DNA of 64,000 nucleotides from Bacteroidetes bacterium ADurb.Bin012. GTDB lineage: Bacteria; Bacteroidota; Bacteroidia; Bacteroidales; TTA-H9. The first letter of the stretch is position 1, and each line of letters begins with the position of its first letter. Under the pieces are notes generated by a model. The model was not told the DNA's origin and did not search any database. It saw only the letters and a list, made by a program, of their open reading frames with translations. Below are positions 48,123 to 56,741 of the stretch, piece after piece. The DNA is taken from contig MWFC01000001.1 of the NCBI GenBank assembly GCA_002071415.1, positions 186,001-250,000 on the forward strand, in the 5' to 3' direction. A program made the position numbers and the translations under genes.

Positions 48123-48164
48123 GAGCTAAATTTCAATTATTTCGTCATATATGAGTGGGTTTGA

Positions 48165-48209
48165 TAAATTTGCAGGTTCTACTAAAAGAGCAAAATTTTT
48201 ACAAAAATA
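48165..48209. promoter_or_regulatory. overlapping divergent promoter boxes for trmD (+) and the hybrid kinase (-)
   Basis: Plus strand: TAAATTTG at 48165-48172, 80 bases before trmD. Minus strand: TATTTTTG (complement of 48202-48209), 79 bases before the kinase ATG. The two transcripts would overlap at their 5' ends. Confidence 0.35.
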
Positions 48210-48252
48210 AAACTTTCATTCCAATTATGGTTATTTTTCGAAAAATTTTTTT

Positions 48253-48948
48253 ATGCGAATAGATATTCTAACCTTATTTCCCGGAATGTTCGAAGGGCCT
48301 TTCTCCGAATCCATTCTCAAAAGAGCAACCGAAAAAAAGTTGGTAGAAATTCATGTACACAACATACGAGACTACTCGACTGATAAACACCGGCGTGTGG
48401 ATGATTATCCCTTTGGGGGTGATGCGGGTATGGTAATGATGATCGAACCAATTTACAAAGCAATAAAAACTTTGAAGAAGGAAAGAGCATACGACAGGGT
48501 CATTTTTACTACACCCGATGGTGAACTTTTCGATCAAAAGATGGCCAATTATTTTTCGACCTTGCAGAACATCATCATTTTATGTGGGCATTACAAGGGA
48601 ATCGATCAAAGGATACGAGATCATTTGATCGACCAGGAAGTTTCGATAGGAAATTATGTATTGACTGGTGGAGAGCTTGCTGCTGCAGTAATGACCGATG
48701 CCATCGTCAGACTGATTCCGGGAGTTTTGCACGACGAAACTTCGGCACTTACCGATTCGTTTCAGGATGATTTGCTTTCGCCGCCGGTTTATACGCGTCC
48801 TTGCAATTTTAAAGGATGGAGAGTACCGGAAATTCTCTTATCGGGCGACGATGGAAAAATTCAGCAATGGAAGCTCGAGAAGGCTATTGAGCGGACTAAA
48901 AAACGACGTCCTGACTTGCTCGACGAAGAAAATACCGGAAAAGATTAA
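48253..48948 (+). CDS. trmD: tRNA (guanine-N1)-methyltransferase TrmD
   Basis: 231 residues. Opens [13 protein letters not shown]; has the knot region [28 protein letters not shown] and the C-terminal [20 protein letters not shown] segment. It methylates G37 next to the anticodon, preventing frameshifts. It is diverged from the kinase operon and not in the usual ribosomal operon with rpsP and rplS. Confidence 0.97.
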   Translation: MRIDILTLFPGMFEGPFSESILKRATEKKLVEIHVHNIRDYSTDKHRRVDDYPFGGDAGMVMMIEPIYKAIKTLKKERAYDRVIFTTPDGELFDQKMANYFSTLQNIIILCGHYKGIDQRIRDHLIDQEVSIGNYVLTGGELAAAVMTDAIVRLIPGVLHDETSALTDSFQDDLLSPPVYTRPCNFKGWRVPEILLSGDDGKIQQWKLEKAIERTKKRRPDLLDEENTGKD

Positions 48949-48977
48949 AATAGGGCTATAATTTTTAAGATTTATAT

Positions 48978-48985
48978 TAACTTTG
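48978..48985 (+). promoter_or_regulatory. -7 promoter box for the coiled-coil/zapA unit
   Basis: TAACTTTG, 35 bases before the ATG at 49021. Confidence 0.5.
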
Positions 48986-49020
48986 CAAAGTGTACATCGT
49001 ATCGAAATGTTTAAACCGAA

Positions 49021-49329
49021 ATGCCTGAAAGCGAAACACTTGATATGCTTCGTTCTCTTCGAATCAAAGTAGAACATTTTGTGGAGCAATATCAGGTAAT
49101 GGTCGAAAAGATGAAGGTCATAGAAACCATCAATTCCGATCTGCTAAAAAAGAATCAGGAATTTCAAAAGCATTTCGAGCAGATGAACAACGAACTTAAA
49201 ATACAAAACTTAACCGAATTATTAACCCAAGGAAAAGGAAAAACAGAAGTCAAAGCCATTATCGATAGGATTGTGCGGGACATTGACAAATGTATTGGTT
49301 TAATCAACCAACCTGACCTGAAGGAGTAA
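49021..49329 (+). CDS. coiled-coil protein encoded upstream of zapA
   Basis: 102 residues, almost wholly helical and coiled-coil: heptad-like LRSLRIKVEHFVEQYQVMVEKMKVIETIN and KNQEFQKHFEQMNNELKIQN, then a short helix (VKAIIDRIVRDIDKCIGLIN). No signal peptide or membrane segment. A small coiled-coil gene directly before zapA recurs in Bacteroidota. The zapA gene begins 21 bases after the stop. A role with ZapA at the division ring, analogous to ZapB, is inference from position and shape. Confidence 0.75.
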   Translation: MPESETLDMLRSLRIKVEHFVEQYQVMVEKMKVIETINSDLLKKNQEFQKHFEQMNNELKIQNLTELLTQGKGKTEVKAIIDRIVRDIDKCIGLINQPDLKE

Positions 49330-49350
49330 GTCGAGAACTGACATTCAACA

Positions 49351-49635
49351 ATGGATGAAATCTCAATATCCCTACTTATAGGAGAAAGAACATATCGTTT
49401 AACTATTAAAAAGGAGGAAGAAGAAACCATTCGTAAAGTAGCCCATGATATCAACCAGAGGTTGCAAGATTATGCGCAAATTTACGCATATCGCGATAAA
49501 CAGGATTTGCTTGCAATGATAGTTCTGGAGCTTGCCACTCAGTTAGAAGCAAATAAAAACCTCATGGAATACCATAATCTCGAAATACAAAACAGAATCA
49601 GGGAAATAGAAGGTATGATAGACCAGTATATTTGA
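49351..49635 (+). CDS. zapA: cell division protein ZapA
   Basis: 94 residues. MDEISISLLIGERTYRLTI matches the ZapA beta-strand head, EEETIRKVAHDINQRLQDYAQ and DKQDLLAMIVLELATQLEANKN are the helices, and the tail is coiled-coil. ZapA cross-links FtsZ filaments. The 6S RNA candidate begins directly downstream; its promoter box overlaps the zapA stop. Confidence 0.9.
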   Translation: MDEISISLLIGERTYRLTIKKEEEETIRKVAHDINQRLQDYAQIYAYRDKQDLLAMIVLELATQLEANKNLMEYHNLEIQNRIREIEGMIDQYI

Positions 49636-49661
49636 ACGTTCTTTGACATCCAAATGATATT

Positions 49662-49855
49662 ACCCGCAGCAATTCCATTCGGTTTGCAAACTCAACATTA
49701 AACACTTAAGGGGAGTCTTTCTGTTTTGGCAAACAGGCCACGACTCCGCTCGGCGGAGTTCCTTTCAGGATAACAGTGGAAGTTTAAAGAAGCAGGGCAA
49801 CCCTAAACCTATAGAATGGGGTTTCAAAACTCCAGGAATTGTTTGCGGGTTTTTC
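49662..49855 (+). ncRNA. ssrS: 6S RNA (SsrS) candidate
   Basis: The 247-base gap between zapA and rny folds as a long rod. ACCCGCA plus GCAATTCC (49662-49676) pairs with GGAATT plus TTTGCGGGT (49835-49850) to close the molecule. Internal hairpins include CTGTTT/AAACAG (49721-49736) and ACTCCGC/GCGGAGT (49743-49759), and AAACC/GGTTT near 49805-49823. A T-rich tail follows at 49850. A -7 box TATATTTG at 49627-49634 predicts a precursor start near 49641. Length of about 190 nt and the location beside zapA fit 6S RNA, which binds RNA polymerase holoenzyme. The assignment is from position and fold, not from a covariance search. Confidence 0.75.
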
Positions 49856-49882
49856 TTTTCCGTTTAAAAACCACCTATCTGC

Positions 49883-51424
49883 ATGAGTACGCTATATATT
49901 ATCTTATTGGTAGTAATAGGTATGGCACTGGCCAGTTTCATTACTGCACTTGCTATTCGAAAGAATGCAAACTCAAACGCCAATCGCATTCTTCGCGAAG
50001 CCGAAGAAAAAGCGGAAATGCTCAAGAAAGAAAAAATCGTTCAAGCCAAAGAAGAAATCCTACAATTTAAATTGAAAAACGAACAGGAAATCATCGAGAA
50101 AAACAACAGTCTGCTTCGTTTGGAAACACGTTTGAAGCAGCGTGAACAGCAAATAAACCAGCGTTCTGAGGAACTCCAGAAACGACAAAGAGAGGTAGAA
50201 GCAAAAAATTCTATGCTTAATGAAAAATTGGAATGGGTTACCCAAAAGGAAACCGAATTAGAAAAAGCCTTACGTCAAAAAACCGACATACTCGAAAAGA
50301 TTTCGGGCATGACCAGTAAAGAGGCTCGTAATCAACTCATCGAAAGCATGAAGGAAGAAGCCCGAAACGATGCTATTACATATATTAAGGACATCATGGA
50401 CGAGGCTAAAATCACTGCTCAAAACGAAGCCAAGAAAATTGTCATTGAGTCGATCCAACGAACAGCAGTCGAAAATGCTATTGAAAATGCCGTTTCGGTT
50501 TTCAATATCGAAAGTGATGAGATCAAAGGCCGCATCATAGGCCGCGAAGGAAGAAATATCCGAACACTCGAAGCTCTCACTGGCGTAGAAATCATCATCG
50601 ACGATTCCCCTGATGCCATTCTTTTATCGAGTTTCGATCCCATACGTAGAGAGATAGCTCGTTTATCGCTGCAAAAATTAGTTACTGATGGTCGTATTCA
50701 CCCAGCAAGAATTGAAGAAGTAGTAGCTAAAACCGAAAAACAGATCGAACAGGAAATCATCGAAGTGGGCAAACGTACAGTGGTTGAACTGGGGATTCAT
50801 GGAATGCATCCTGAACTCATTCGCCTGATAGGCAAAATGAAATACCGTTCCTCTTATGGGCAGAATCTTTTACATCACTCGAAGGAAGTTTCACGTTTAT
50901 GTGCAAATATGGCTGCCGAACTAGGACTGAATGCTCAAAAGGCCAAACGTGCAGGTTTACTTCACGATATTGGCAAAGTAGCCGAAAATGAAAGCGACCT
51001 GCCACATGCCATTCTAGGAATGAACCTTGCCGAGAAATACAAGGAAAAACCCGAAATATGCAATGCCATCGGTTCTCATCATGAAGATATAGAAATGAAT
51101 ACACTGATTGCTCCTATTATACAGGTCTGTGATGCAATTTCGGGTGCAAGACCAGGAGCTCGTCGAGAAGTGGTTGAGGCCTACATGCAACGGCTGCATA
51201 AACTTGAAGAACTTGCCCTCTCCTACCCTGGTGTGGTAAAAACTTACGCAATTCAAGCTGGACGTGAGTTGAGAGTCATTGTGGGAGCCGATAAGGTTTC
51301 TGACGATGAGGTTAACCGCATTTCTTATGAACTCTCACGAAAAATTCAAGAGGAAATGACCTATCCAGGGCAAATCAAAATCACTGTTATTCGAGAAACC
51401 CGGGTCATCAATTACGCAAAGTAA
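49883..51424 (+). CDS. rny: ribonuclease Y
   Basis: 513 residues. One N-terminal membrane helix ([20 protein letters not shown]), a long coiled coil (about 30-190), a KH domain ([27 protein letters not shown]), and an HD domain ([17 protein letters not shown] ... [12 protein letters not shown]). It starts mRNA decay at the membrane. The start ATG at 49883 lies 28 bases after the end of the 6S candidate's T-rich tail. Confidence 0.97.
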   Translation: MSTLYIILLVVIGMALASFITALAIRKNANSNANRILREAEEKAEMLKKEKIVQAKEEILQFKLKNEQEIIEKNNSLLRLETRLKQREQQINQRSEELQKRQREVEAKNSMLNEKLEWVTQKETELEKALRQKTDILEKISGMTSKEARNQLIESMKEEARNDAITYIKDIMDEAKITAQNEAKKIVIESIQRTAVENAIENAVSVFNIESDEIKGRIIGREGRNIRTLEALTGVEIIIDDSPDAILLSSFDPIRREIARLSLQKLVTDGRIHPARIEEVVAKTEKQIEQEIIEVGKRTVVELGIHGMHPELIRLIGKMKYRSSYGQNLLHHSKEVSRLCANMAAELGLNAQKAKRAGLLHDIGKVAENESDLPHAILGMNLAEKYKEKPEICNAIGSHHEDIEMNTLIAPIIQVCDAISGARPGARREVVEAYMQRLHKLEELALSYPGVVKTYAIQAGRELRVIVGADKVSDDEVNRISYELSRKIQEEMTYPGQIKITVIRETRVINYAK

Positions 51425-51648
51425 TCATCTTATTTCTCTATTGACTGTTTGCTTGATTGATAGATAAATTGCATGCAACGGTTAAGACTGAGAAATTGGA
51501 GAACTAAAATCCTCTTTCGTGCTAATCTTGTAGATTGCAAAAAATACAGTTTTCCCATTCATTCCTCTCTCTTGTCGTCTCTATTTCCCCTATATTTTCC
51601 CAACCCGCTACGGGCGACAAATTTTAGGATTTTAAGAATCAAAATTTC

Positions 51649-51656
51649 TAATTTTG
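51649..51656 (+). promoter_or_regulatory. -7 promoter box for transketolase
   Basis: TAATTTTG, 34 bases before the ATG at 51690. This argues against the in-frame TTG start at 51654, which the box overlaps. The rest of the 265-base gap has pyrimidine-rich sequence and no gene. Confidence 0.55.
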
Positions 51657-51689
51657 CCCGTGTCTTTCAATCACGAAAATAAAACCTCG

Positions 51690-53771
51690 ATGAATCTGAC
51701 AACCAATATAGACAGGCGGGCGGCCGACAATTTGCGGGCTCTTATTGTTGCCATGGTCGAAAAAGCCAAATCTGGCCATCCGGGCGGAGCGATGGGAGCA
51801 GCCGATTTTATCCATATTCTTTATAGTGAATATCTGCGTTTCGATCCTTCCGATCCCAATTGTATTCCGAACGATCCGAATTGGATTGCTCGGGATCGTT
51901 TCTTCCTCGACCCTGGCCACTTGTCAGCCTTGTTGTATGCTGTTCTAACCTTATGCGGAAAATTCTCACTCGACGATTTGCAAAATTTTCGCCAATTAGG
52001 AGGCAGTACGCCAGGCCATCCAGAAAAGAATATACAAAGAGGCATCGAAAACACCTCGGGTCCTTTGGGACAAGGGCATGCCATGGCCGTGGGAGCAGCT
52101 ATTGCCGAACGATTTTTAGCCGCACGATTCGGAAAAGTGGTAGAGCATAAAACCATTGCTCTTATTTCGGACGGCGGTATACAGGAAGAAATTTCACAAG
52201 GAGCAGGTCGCTTGGCCGGGCATCTGGGATTGCATAACCTTATCATGTTTTATGATGCCAATAATGTTCAGCTTTCGACAAAAGTAGATGAAGTTTCATC
52301 GGAAAATACGGCCATGAAATATCGGGCTTGGGGTTGGAAAGTGCTCGAGATAGACGGGAATGACCCCGAAGAAATACGTCAAGCATTGGATGCTGCTTGG
52401 GCTGAAACTAAGTCCCCTACCCTTATTATTGGCCATACCATCATGGGAAAAGGAATCAAAAATAAGGAAGGAAAATCCATGGAAGGACTTGTATCTACAC
52501 ATGGAAAGCCTATCAGCAAAGCCGGAGCCGATGTTACGATTACTTTGAGAGGACTCGGAGCCGATCCTCAGCATCCTTTTGCCATTTTTCCCGACGTTGA
52601 AGAACATTATCTAAAAGTTTTAAACAGGAAAAAAGAGGAAGCCCGCAAAGCGAAGGAAACCTTTGACGAATGGAAAGAACAAAATCCCAAACTGGCTGAT
52701 GAGCTTAGACAATACTTTGATAAGATTCAACCCGAAATAAACTGGGATGCGATACATTTGAGCATGAATGTAGCTACTCGTGTCAGCTCGGCCGAGGTAC
52801 TCTCTGTTTTTAGCCAAACCCTTGGAAATATGCTGGTAATGTCGGCCGACCTTGCTAATAGTGATCGAACCGACGGATTTCTTAGTCATACCCAACCTAT
52901 TGTGCTGGGAGATTTCAATGGGGCCTTTCTGCATGTTGGGGTATCGGAACTCACCATGGCTTCATTGGCCAACGGAATGGCTCTGCATGGAGGTGTAATT
53001 CCTGTATGTGGCACTTTTATGGTTTTTTCCGACTATATGAAGCCAGCCATTCGCTTGGCGGCCTTAATGGAACTTCGGGTCATCTATGTTTGGTCGCACG
53101 ATTCATTTCGTGTGGGAGAAGATGGTCCGACTCATCAACCCGTGGAACAGGAAGCACAGATTCGCTTGTTGGAACAATTAAAAAACCATTCTAACCAGAG
53201 AAGTTTCATAGCTCTTCGTCCGGCCGATCAGGCAGAAACGCTCGAAGCATGGAAATTTGCCCTTCAAAATAAAAATCGCCCCACGGGCATTCTGTTAAGC
53301 CGGCAAAACGTTAAAACCTTACCCCCTCTGCCTTTCGAAAGACGTCGTAAAGAAGCCGTAAATCTTCATCATGGTGCTTATCTGATTCGTAAAATAAGCG
53401 ACTCACCCGATATCATCCTTTTGGGAAATGGCTCTGATGTGGCTTTGCTTTTGGAGGCAAGCGATATTCTTTTTAATCAATATCAAATAAAAACAAACCT
53501 GATTTCTGCCCCCAGCGAAGGCTTATTTCGTGAACAATCCACAGAATATCAACATTCTATTTTGCCTGAAGAAATTCCGATCTTTGTGCTTACCTCTGGC
53601 TTGCCATCTACCTTTCAAACCCTTGCCGGATCAAAAGGCAGAATATTTGGACTCGAACAATTCGGATATTCGGCACCCGCTGAAATCCTAGAGACTCATT
53701 TTGGATTCACTCCTCAAAATATTGCAAAAGAAGTGATGAATTTACTCGACGAAATAAATAACAATGAATAA
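51690..53771 (+). CDS. tkt: transketolase
   Basis: 693 residues from ATG 51690. KAKSGHPGGAMGAADF, SGPLGQGHAMAVG, the TPP motif GDGGIQE-like (ISDGGIQEEISQGAG ... DANNVQLS), STHGKP, then the second half with SADLANSDRT, GVSELTMASLANGMALHGG and HDSFRVGEDGPTHQPVE. The usual GDGC...G...A is varied to SDGGIQ...G. It links pentose phosphates to glycolysis using thiamine diphosphate. The next gene starts inside its last codons (8-base overlap). Confidence 0.95.
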   Translation: MNLTTNIDRRAADNLRALIVAMVEKAKSGHPGGAMGAADFIHILYSEYLRFDPSDPNCIPNDPNWIARDRFFLDPGHLSALLYAVLTLCGKFSLDDLQNFRQLGGSTPGHPEKNIQRGIENTSGPLGQGHAMAVGAAIAERFLAARFGKVVEHKTIALISDGGIQEEISQGAGRLAGHLGLHNLIMFYDANNVQLSTKVDEVSSENTAMKYRAWGWKVLEIDGNDPEEIRQALDAAWAETKSPTLIIGHTIMGKGIKNKEGKSMEGLVSTHGKPISKAGADVTITLRGLGADPQHPFAIFPDVEEHYLKVLNRKKEEARKAKETFDEWKEQNPKLADELRQYFDKIQPEINWDAIHLSMNVATRVSSAEVLSVFSQTLGNMLVMSADLANSDRTDGFLSHTQPIVLGDFNGAFLHVGVSELTMASLANGMALHGGVIPVCGTFMVFSDYMKPAIRLAALMELRVIYVWSHDSFRVGEDGPTHQPVEQEAQIRLLEQLKNHSNQRSFIALRPADQAETLEAWKFALQNKNRPTGILLSRQNVKTLPPLPFERRRKEAVNLHHGAYLIRKISDSPDIILLGNGSDVALLLEASDILFNQYQIKTNLISAPSEGLFREQSTEYQHSILPEEIPIFVLTSGLPSTFQTLAGSKGRIFGLEQFGYSAPAEILETHFGFTPQNIAKEVMNLLDEINNNE

Positions 53772-54627
53772 AATAAAAAACCTATTTTTTATTGTTATTA
53801 TTTTATTTTATTCAAGTAAAATTTTTTCACAACAGAATATCGAATATGTGCAACAGGCCGACAGTTTACGCAAGGGCTGGTATTTTGGCATTAATATGGG
53901 TGCTGCTTTCCCTTCTAATTTTTCGGCCAATTTTTACAACGGAAGTTCCGAAAATATCAATAAAATATCATTAATTCTCGATAATCAATATTATAAACCT
54001 ATAATCGTACAACAAATTGGATACAATTATCTTTTCTATGAATTGCCACATAAAATGTCTTATCAGCCTAATCTTACGGTAGGCGGATATGTGCGTTATC
54101 AATTTTCGAAAAGATCATCTTTTCTTTTACAGGCCAATTATGCGCGATTAACAGCCAGCGATGTGTTTCTTCTTTATCTTGAAATTCCCGAAGGTTATTC
54201 TTTCGATGCCAACTACCTCCAATGCCAAATCATGGGACAGGAAGAAAGAACTTACATTGATCTGGGCTATCGGTTCGACCTGAGAAATCATGAAAGATAT
54301 TTCCCTTTTATAGAGACAGGTGTGAATATCAATAATACCAAAGTGTTAAAGAACATGATTCGCATCGAGAATCAGGAATACAGCATAAAATATTCTGGAG
54401 AACATCCTATTGGGCCTTATTCGCAAGATTATTACGATATTTATGAAGGTGGTATAGGAGTCGGAGGATTCTTTACATTAGGTTATGCATTGAATTTCAA
54501 TGCAAATATTTCAATTGATCCCAGTTTAACTTTTTATTTTACAAGCACCCATCTTGAAGGTTATACGAATATGAAACCTGGCTTCAATCTTCTTGTCAGA
54601 TTGATGTTCAGAAATTTCGATTTTTAA
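53764..54627 (+). CDS. outer-membrane beta-barrel-type protein
   Basis: 287 residues. Signal peptide (MNKIKNLFFIVIILFYSSKIFSQ), then repeating amphipathic strands rich in Tyr and Asn (GWYFGINMGAAFPS, LTVGGYVRYQF, SFLLQANYARL, RTYIDLGYRFDL, GVGGFFTLGYALNFNANISIDPSLTFYF) and a terminal strand ending RNFDF with aromatic last residue, the mark of a BAM substrate. A porin-like or PorT-like small barrel is likely; the specific family is not recognised. Coupled to transketolase by an 8-base overlap, an odd pairing. Confidence 0.72.
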   Translation: MNKIKNLFFIVIILFYSSKIFSQQNIEYVQQADSLRKGWYFGINMGAAFPSNFSANFYNGSSENINKISLILDNQYYKPIIVQQIGYNYLFYELPHKMSYQPNLTVGGYVRYQFSKRSSFLLQANYARLTASDVFLLYLEIPEGYSFDANYLQCQIMGQEERTYIDLGYRFDLRNHERYFPFIETGVNINNTKVLKNMIRIENQEYSIKYSGEHPIGPYSQDYYDIYEGGIGVGGFFTLGYALNFNANISIDPSLTFYFTSTHLEGYTNMKPGFNLLVRLMFRNFDF

Positions 54628-54671
54628 ACACATTGGGAAAAATATTGTTGAATTGAAGAAAAGTGCGAGTT

Positions 54672-55250
54672 ATGAAAACATGCGAAGCTTTGAAACTCAT
54701 CGAGAAGTATTATCCTCAAGATTCGGAAGCCAGTCGGTATTATCGTATTCATGTAAATGCCGTGGCAAAGGCTGCTGAATTGATTGTACTAAATAACCCT
54801 CACTTAAATGTCGACATTGAAAAAGTAAAGGTTATGGCGCTGTTACACGACATAGGGATTTTTATGACCGATGCTCCGGCTATTGGGTGTTACGGGAAAT
54901 ACCCCTACCTGGCACATGGATATTTAGGAAGAGAACTTTTAGAAAAGGAAGGTTTACTCGATATAGCGCCTGTTTGCGAGCGACATGTTGGCATAGGCTT
55001 GTCGTTAACCGATATCGAGAAGAACCTATTGCCTCTGCCCCATCGTGATATGCAGCCACAGACAATAGAGGAAAAAATTGTTTGTTATGCCGATAAATTT
55101 TTTTCGAAGTCTTCGCCCCGCCCCGAAATGCCCAAACCTGTCGAAAAAATTATCAATAATCTGAAAAAATATGGTAATGATAAGATTGAAAAATTCTTAG
55201 AAATGGAAAAAATGTTTGGCTCTGGATATATTTACGAAAATTTTCGTTAA
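54672..55250 (+). CDS. HD-domain phosphohydrolase
   Basis: 192 residues from ATG 54672 (GTG 54663 possible). HVNAVAKAAELIV supplies the first His, LLHDIG the HD pair, later AHGYLGREL and ERHVGIG more His ligands, and YADKFFSK the final Asp. This is a complete HD metal site, unlike the degenerate protein at 9940. Similar proteins are annotated as HDIG-domain hydrolases with unknown nucleotides or phosphoesters as substrate. It probably belongs to the transketolase transcript (44-base gap). Confidence 0.87.
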   Translation: MKTCEALKLIEKYYPQDSEASRYYRIHVNAVAKAAELIVLNNPHLNVDIEKVKVMALLHDIGIFMTDAPAIGCYGKYPYLAHGYLGRELLEKEGLLDIAPVCERHVGIGLSLTDIEKNLLPLPHRDMQPQTIEEKIVCYADKFFSKSSPRPEMPKPVEKIINNLKKYGNDKIEKFLEMEKMFGSGYIYENFR

Positions 55251-55278
55251 AATTTTTATATAAAACTTCAAACTAAAT

Positions 55279-55325
55279 TATCACAAATTTGGCAATAAAA
55301 AATCATTGTTGCCAAAAATGTGATA
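55279..55325. terminator. large inverted repeat after the HD gene
   Basis: A 17-base arm at 55279-55295 (TATCACA then TTTGGCAA) pairs with 55309-55325 (TTGCCAAA then TGTGATA) with two central mismatches and a 13-base loop. It lies 28 bases after the stop. No T-run follows on the plus strand, so it may be a transcript-end stabiliser or a weak bidirectional terminator. Confidence 0.5.
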
Positions 55326-55422
55326 AAAAATCTTACACGCTTTATCCTGCCATCGCATATCGATCCTGTCAATTACAAATACTCTTTTTACATACATTAA
55401 AAAAATTTGATGCAATTCTCTG

Positions 55423-55517
55423 CTTCGTGTGCTATTTTTTCTCACAAAGACGCCAAGAACGCTAAGAAAAATTGATTCAATCCTTTACCCCTTCGCGTGC
55501 TATTTTTTCTCGCAAAG
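55423..55517. repeat. 27-bp imperfect direct repeat pair
   Basis: 55423-55449 and 55491-55517 share CTTCG[T/C]GTGCTATTTTTTCTC[A/G]CAAAG, two mismatches in 27 bases, offset by 68. The second copy supplies the last codons and lies at the broken 3' end of the pseudogene that reads on the minus strand. Confidence 0.8.
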
Positions 55518-56229
55518 TAATGTCGCCGTTATAATATTGATCATATTCGATAAAAATATAAAACTCTCCTTCTGCTCTGCCAGCCTGAAAACCTAAACGG
55601 TAAATCGCGTTGATATACAAAAAAGGTAGCCGGTATCTGAATGAAAAATGCTGCCCATAATCCGTACTGCTGAAAAGGCTGTAGCAGTAACCCGTATCAA
55701 ATGCAGCAATGTACACTTCACCTGGTGCACCACCCGGACACATATAGGATAAATGGAAAAATTATAATGTGGCAACTGACTTTTGTATTCAAAACTATTG
55801 CCTGTATCGCTGCTTACATATAAATCAATCGGGCTGTATGGCGGTTGAGGCAGATTCAGACCAATTACTTCACCTTCAATGGTACCCGATAAAAAACTAA
55901 AGTCATTAGGAGTAAACAGGGTGTCAAAATCTACTCCATTGTTATAAGGAACGGAGAACTCTTGTGCCTCCAGTTATCTTACAAGGAGAATAAATTAATC
56001 CGTTAATCTTATCTTTATAAATATTCTGATCAAATGAATCTTTTTAATAACTGATAAACTGACCATAATCATTGCTGTATATTAAACCATATTCCCACCC
56101 AAAATTATAGGTGATAAATGTTGTAACATAATAAAATTCCCCCAGCACCGTCCCTTTTGAATAATGTTGCGAAAAGAGAGGATTCATACAATAACAAATG
56201 ATAAAAAGTAACAAAAATATTTTTTTCAT
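55477..56229 (-). pseudogene. decayed secreted protein (T9SS-cargo-like, DYGQ repeats)
   Basis: The minus strand opens with a good signal peptide (MKKIFLLLFIICYCMNPLFS) and YSNDYGQFISY, then meets TAA at 56044-56046. Protein-like sequence goes on in the same frame (KDKINGLIYSP), then shifts near 55965 to EFSVPYNNGVDFDTLF and IEGEVIGLNLPQPPYS, and shifts again near 55745 to CPGGAPGEVYIAAFDTGY, SSTDYGQHF and RAEGEFYIF. GEVYI and S-x-DYGQ repeats resemble Asp-box/sialidase-like cargo proteins of Bacteroidota. At least one stop and two frameshifts, plus loss of the C-terminal sorting domain, mark it as dead. Confidence 0.75.
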
Positions 56230-56341
56230 GGTTGTTTGATTTTAAAGTTTTACAATTGGATAACAAACTTGATAATTTGGAGTACTAACTTTTAAAAATT
56301 GAGACCTGCAGAGAAAGATAAATTTCTCGAACTGAAGGTAA

Positions 56342-56476
56342 ATGAAAAATTATTTAAACCCTTTAGTGCCCTCAGCTTATGATAGATTTGTTATGGATAA
56401 CTACTGGGAACAGGAACCCATGCAGCCTGACTATAGATTCTATAGATGGGGAATATACCCATTATTAAAGAAGTAA
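56342..56476 (+). CDS. possible 44-residue ORF or gene fragment
   Basis: ATG 56342 to TAA 56476 encodes a protein-like, aromatic-rich sequence (SAYDRFVMDNYWEQEP, DYRFYRWGIYP) ending LLKK. Composition is more protein-like than the AT-rich surroundings. I recognise no family. It may be a relic in this decayed zone. The rest of 56230-56741 is AT-rich with nothing recognisable. Confidence 0.25.
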   Translation: MKNYLNPLVPSAYDRFVMDNYWEQEPMQPDYRFYRWGIYPLLKK

Positions 56477-56741
56477 AAAGTAAACAAATTCTTTTTATGG
56501 CAGTTTAGATTAAAGATATTTATTATAACCAACATACGGTTTCATTATTATTTCGTTTTGCAGCTAAACATTACATAAAATTTAGTAGTCTGATTGAAAA
56601 TTCTATTTTTCAGTTAATCATATAAATAGTCTTACTAAAATACTAAAAATTACACTTTTACCAAAAATGTAAGAATTGTTGATTTAGGAATAACAGATAT
56701 TAGAGAGGTGTTAGGCTTAAAGAGTTAACTGATACGAAATT

